Shown here piece after piece: positions 6,113-6,602 of a stretch of 6,602 nucleotides of DNA. The stretch is taken from NCBI GenBank assembly GCA_905193585.1, contig CAJJPG010000102.1, positions 1 to 6,602 on the forward strand. The letters are read 5' to 3'. This stretch comes from an uncultured Oscillospiraceae bacterium. Lineage in GTDB: Bacteria; Bacillota; Clostridia; Oscillospirales; Acutalibacteraceae. Each line of letters begins with the position of its first letter. The first letter of the stretch is position 1. Under the pieces are notes generated by a model. The model worked only from the letters and a program-made list of their open reading frames with translations, did not search any database and was not told the origin of the DNA. The position numbers and the translations under genes were made by a program.

Positions 6113-6118
6113 CATTTT
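6095..6118. promoter_or_regulatory. Operator palindrome O2 (over the -35 box)
   Basis: AAAATGTTGA and TCAACATTTT form a perfect 10-4-10 inverted repeat. Its core TGTTGAAATGTCAACA differs from O1 only in the central bases. It contains the -35 box of the marR promoter on the - strand. Such a site over -35 paired with one at the start point is typical of autoregulated MarR genes. Confidence 0.85.
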
Positions 6119-6162
6119 TCTGTCGGATTATAACCTTACAAACGGATAACGGCGGAATAATT

Positions 6163-6602
6163 TTATAAATGAACACATACTCCTTCAGGTGCGCTGCCGG
6201 CTTTAGCGTTACGGCTGACAAGCCAGGCGGTCATGTCCCGCAAGGTCTCCTCAATCGGGCGCGGCCGATAGGCAAACCTCTCCGATGCGGCATAATGGGT
6301 AAAGCGTCCGTTTGAACCGAGAACAGCAATGGAATAAGGCGTGAAGAAAAGCGGTTTTTTCTCTTTCAGGCAACGGCGTTCACAGTATGGCGCCGCAAGC
6401 CTTGCGAGCTTTAACGGCAAACATATGGGACGGTATATCAGCTTGGCAGCCTTTCCGACGATCTGCAGCATCCTGCGGATGGTGATGTAATGTCCGGACA
6501 GAATGTAACCCTTGCCCTGCTCGCCCCTTTCCGCGCAAGCCAGGATCCCTTTTGCCACATCCCGTACATCTACAAAATCATACCCGCCGCGCACGGCAAA
6601 GG
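6163..6602 (-). CDS. NAD-dependent epimerase/dehydratase (extended SDR), C-terminal part
   Basis: The frame runs from the window edge to TAA at 6165-6163, giving about 146 residues of C-terminus; the start and the NAD-binding Rossmann part lie outside. YDFVDVRDVAKGIL (codons starting near 6582) followed by GKGYILSG is the conserved segment of extended/atypical SDR proteins of the NAD-dependent epimerase or dihydroflavonol-4-reductase-like group. Near the end, FTPYSIAVLGSN and YRPRPIEETLRDMTAWL match the usual substrate-domain finish of that group. Substrate cannot be told from this half. The gene is in the same direction as marR-degV, but marR has its own promoter in the 120-base gap. I see no clear terminator behind this gene, so some readthrough into marR is possible. 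Confidence 0.85.
   Translation of the reverse strand, partial: FAVRGGYDFVDVRDVAKGILACAERGEQGKGYILSGHYITIRRMLQIVGKAAKLIYRPICLPLKLARLAAPYCERRCLKEKKPLFFTPYSIAVLGSNGRFTHYAASERFAYRPRPIEETLRDMTAWLVSRNAKAGSAPEGVCVHL

Noticed and set aside
6064..6118. The palindromes as a FabT box
   Set aside because: The half-site TGTTGAA does not match the known FabT consensus, so the regulator is left as an unnamed MarR protein.
6127..6155. TATAAT-like sequence on the - strand as a second promoter of marR
   Set aside because: No acceptable -35 box lies 16-18 bases upstream, while the TTGACA/TAAAAT pair closer to marR is far better.

Overview
This window looks like a chromosomal segment from a gut-associated, moderately AT-rich Bacillota (probably Clostridia). 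That placement is an inference from the protein families, the strong AGGAG-type ribosome binding sites, the tight ATGA gene couplings and an IS3-type transposase remnant. No rRNA, tRNA or CRISPR array is visible.

The left part (1-4437, + strand) is a host-glycan utilisation operon. The tail of an unrecognised upstream frame (ending at 62) overlaps a GH35 beta-galactosidase (59-1819). That gene overlaps a GH20 beta-N-acetylhexosaminidase (1816-3369), and a nagB-nagA pair follows. Both glycosidases look intact and lack signal peptides, so they should act in the cytoplasm on imported oligosaccharides, releasing galactose and GlcNAc/GalNAc. NagA and NagB would normally feed GlcNAc-6-P to fructose-6-P, but both genes are broken here. 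nagB has an in-frame TGA at codon 14 and has lost its C-terminus. A deletion near 4054-4060 joins it directly to a nagA that has lost its start. nagA carries substitutions at two conserved sites and ends at 4437.

The middle (4438-4737) is a scar. It holds one end of an IS3-family element with the last ~50 codons of its transposase on the - strand, then short hairpins and a strong intrinsic terminator for the gene to the right. The rest of nagA and the other end of the IS are missing.

The right part (4738-6602, - strand) holds a marR-degV operon. A MarR-family regulator (5596-6042) and a DegV-family fatty-acid-binding protein (4738-5580, TTG start) are transcribed from a clear promoter flanked by two copies of the same 16-bp palindrome, TGTTGAA-NN-TTCAACA type. 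This is a probable autoregulated MarR operator pair. The 3' end of an NAD-dependent epimerase/dehydratase gene (6163 to the window edge) lies upstream. Codon use differs between the two halves (Ile ATA is common on the left and rare in degV), which fits a rearrangement boundary at the IS scar.

I did not find a convincing new multi-gene system. The most notable points are the multi-step decay of nagB/nagA behind intact glycosidases, and the paired palindromic operators controlling a marR-degV operon.
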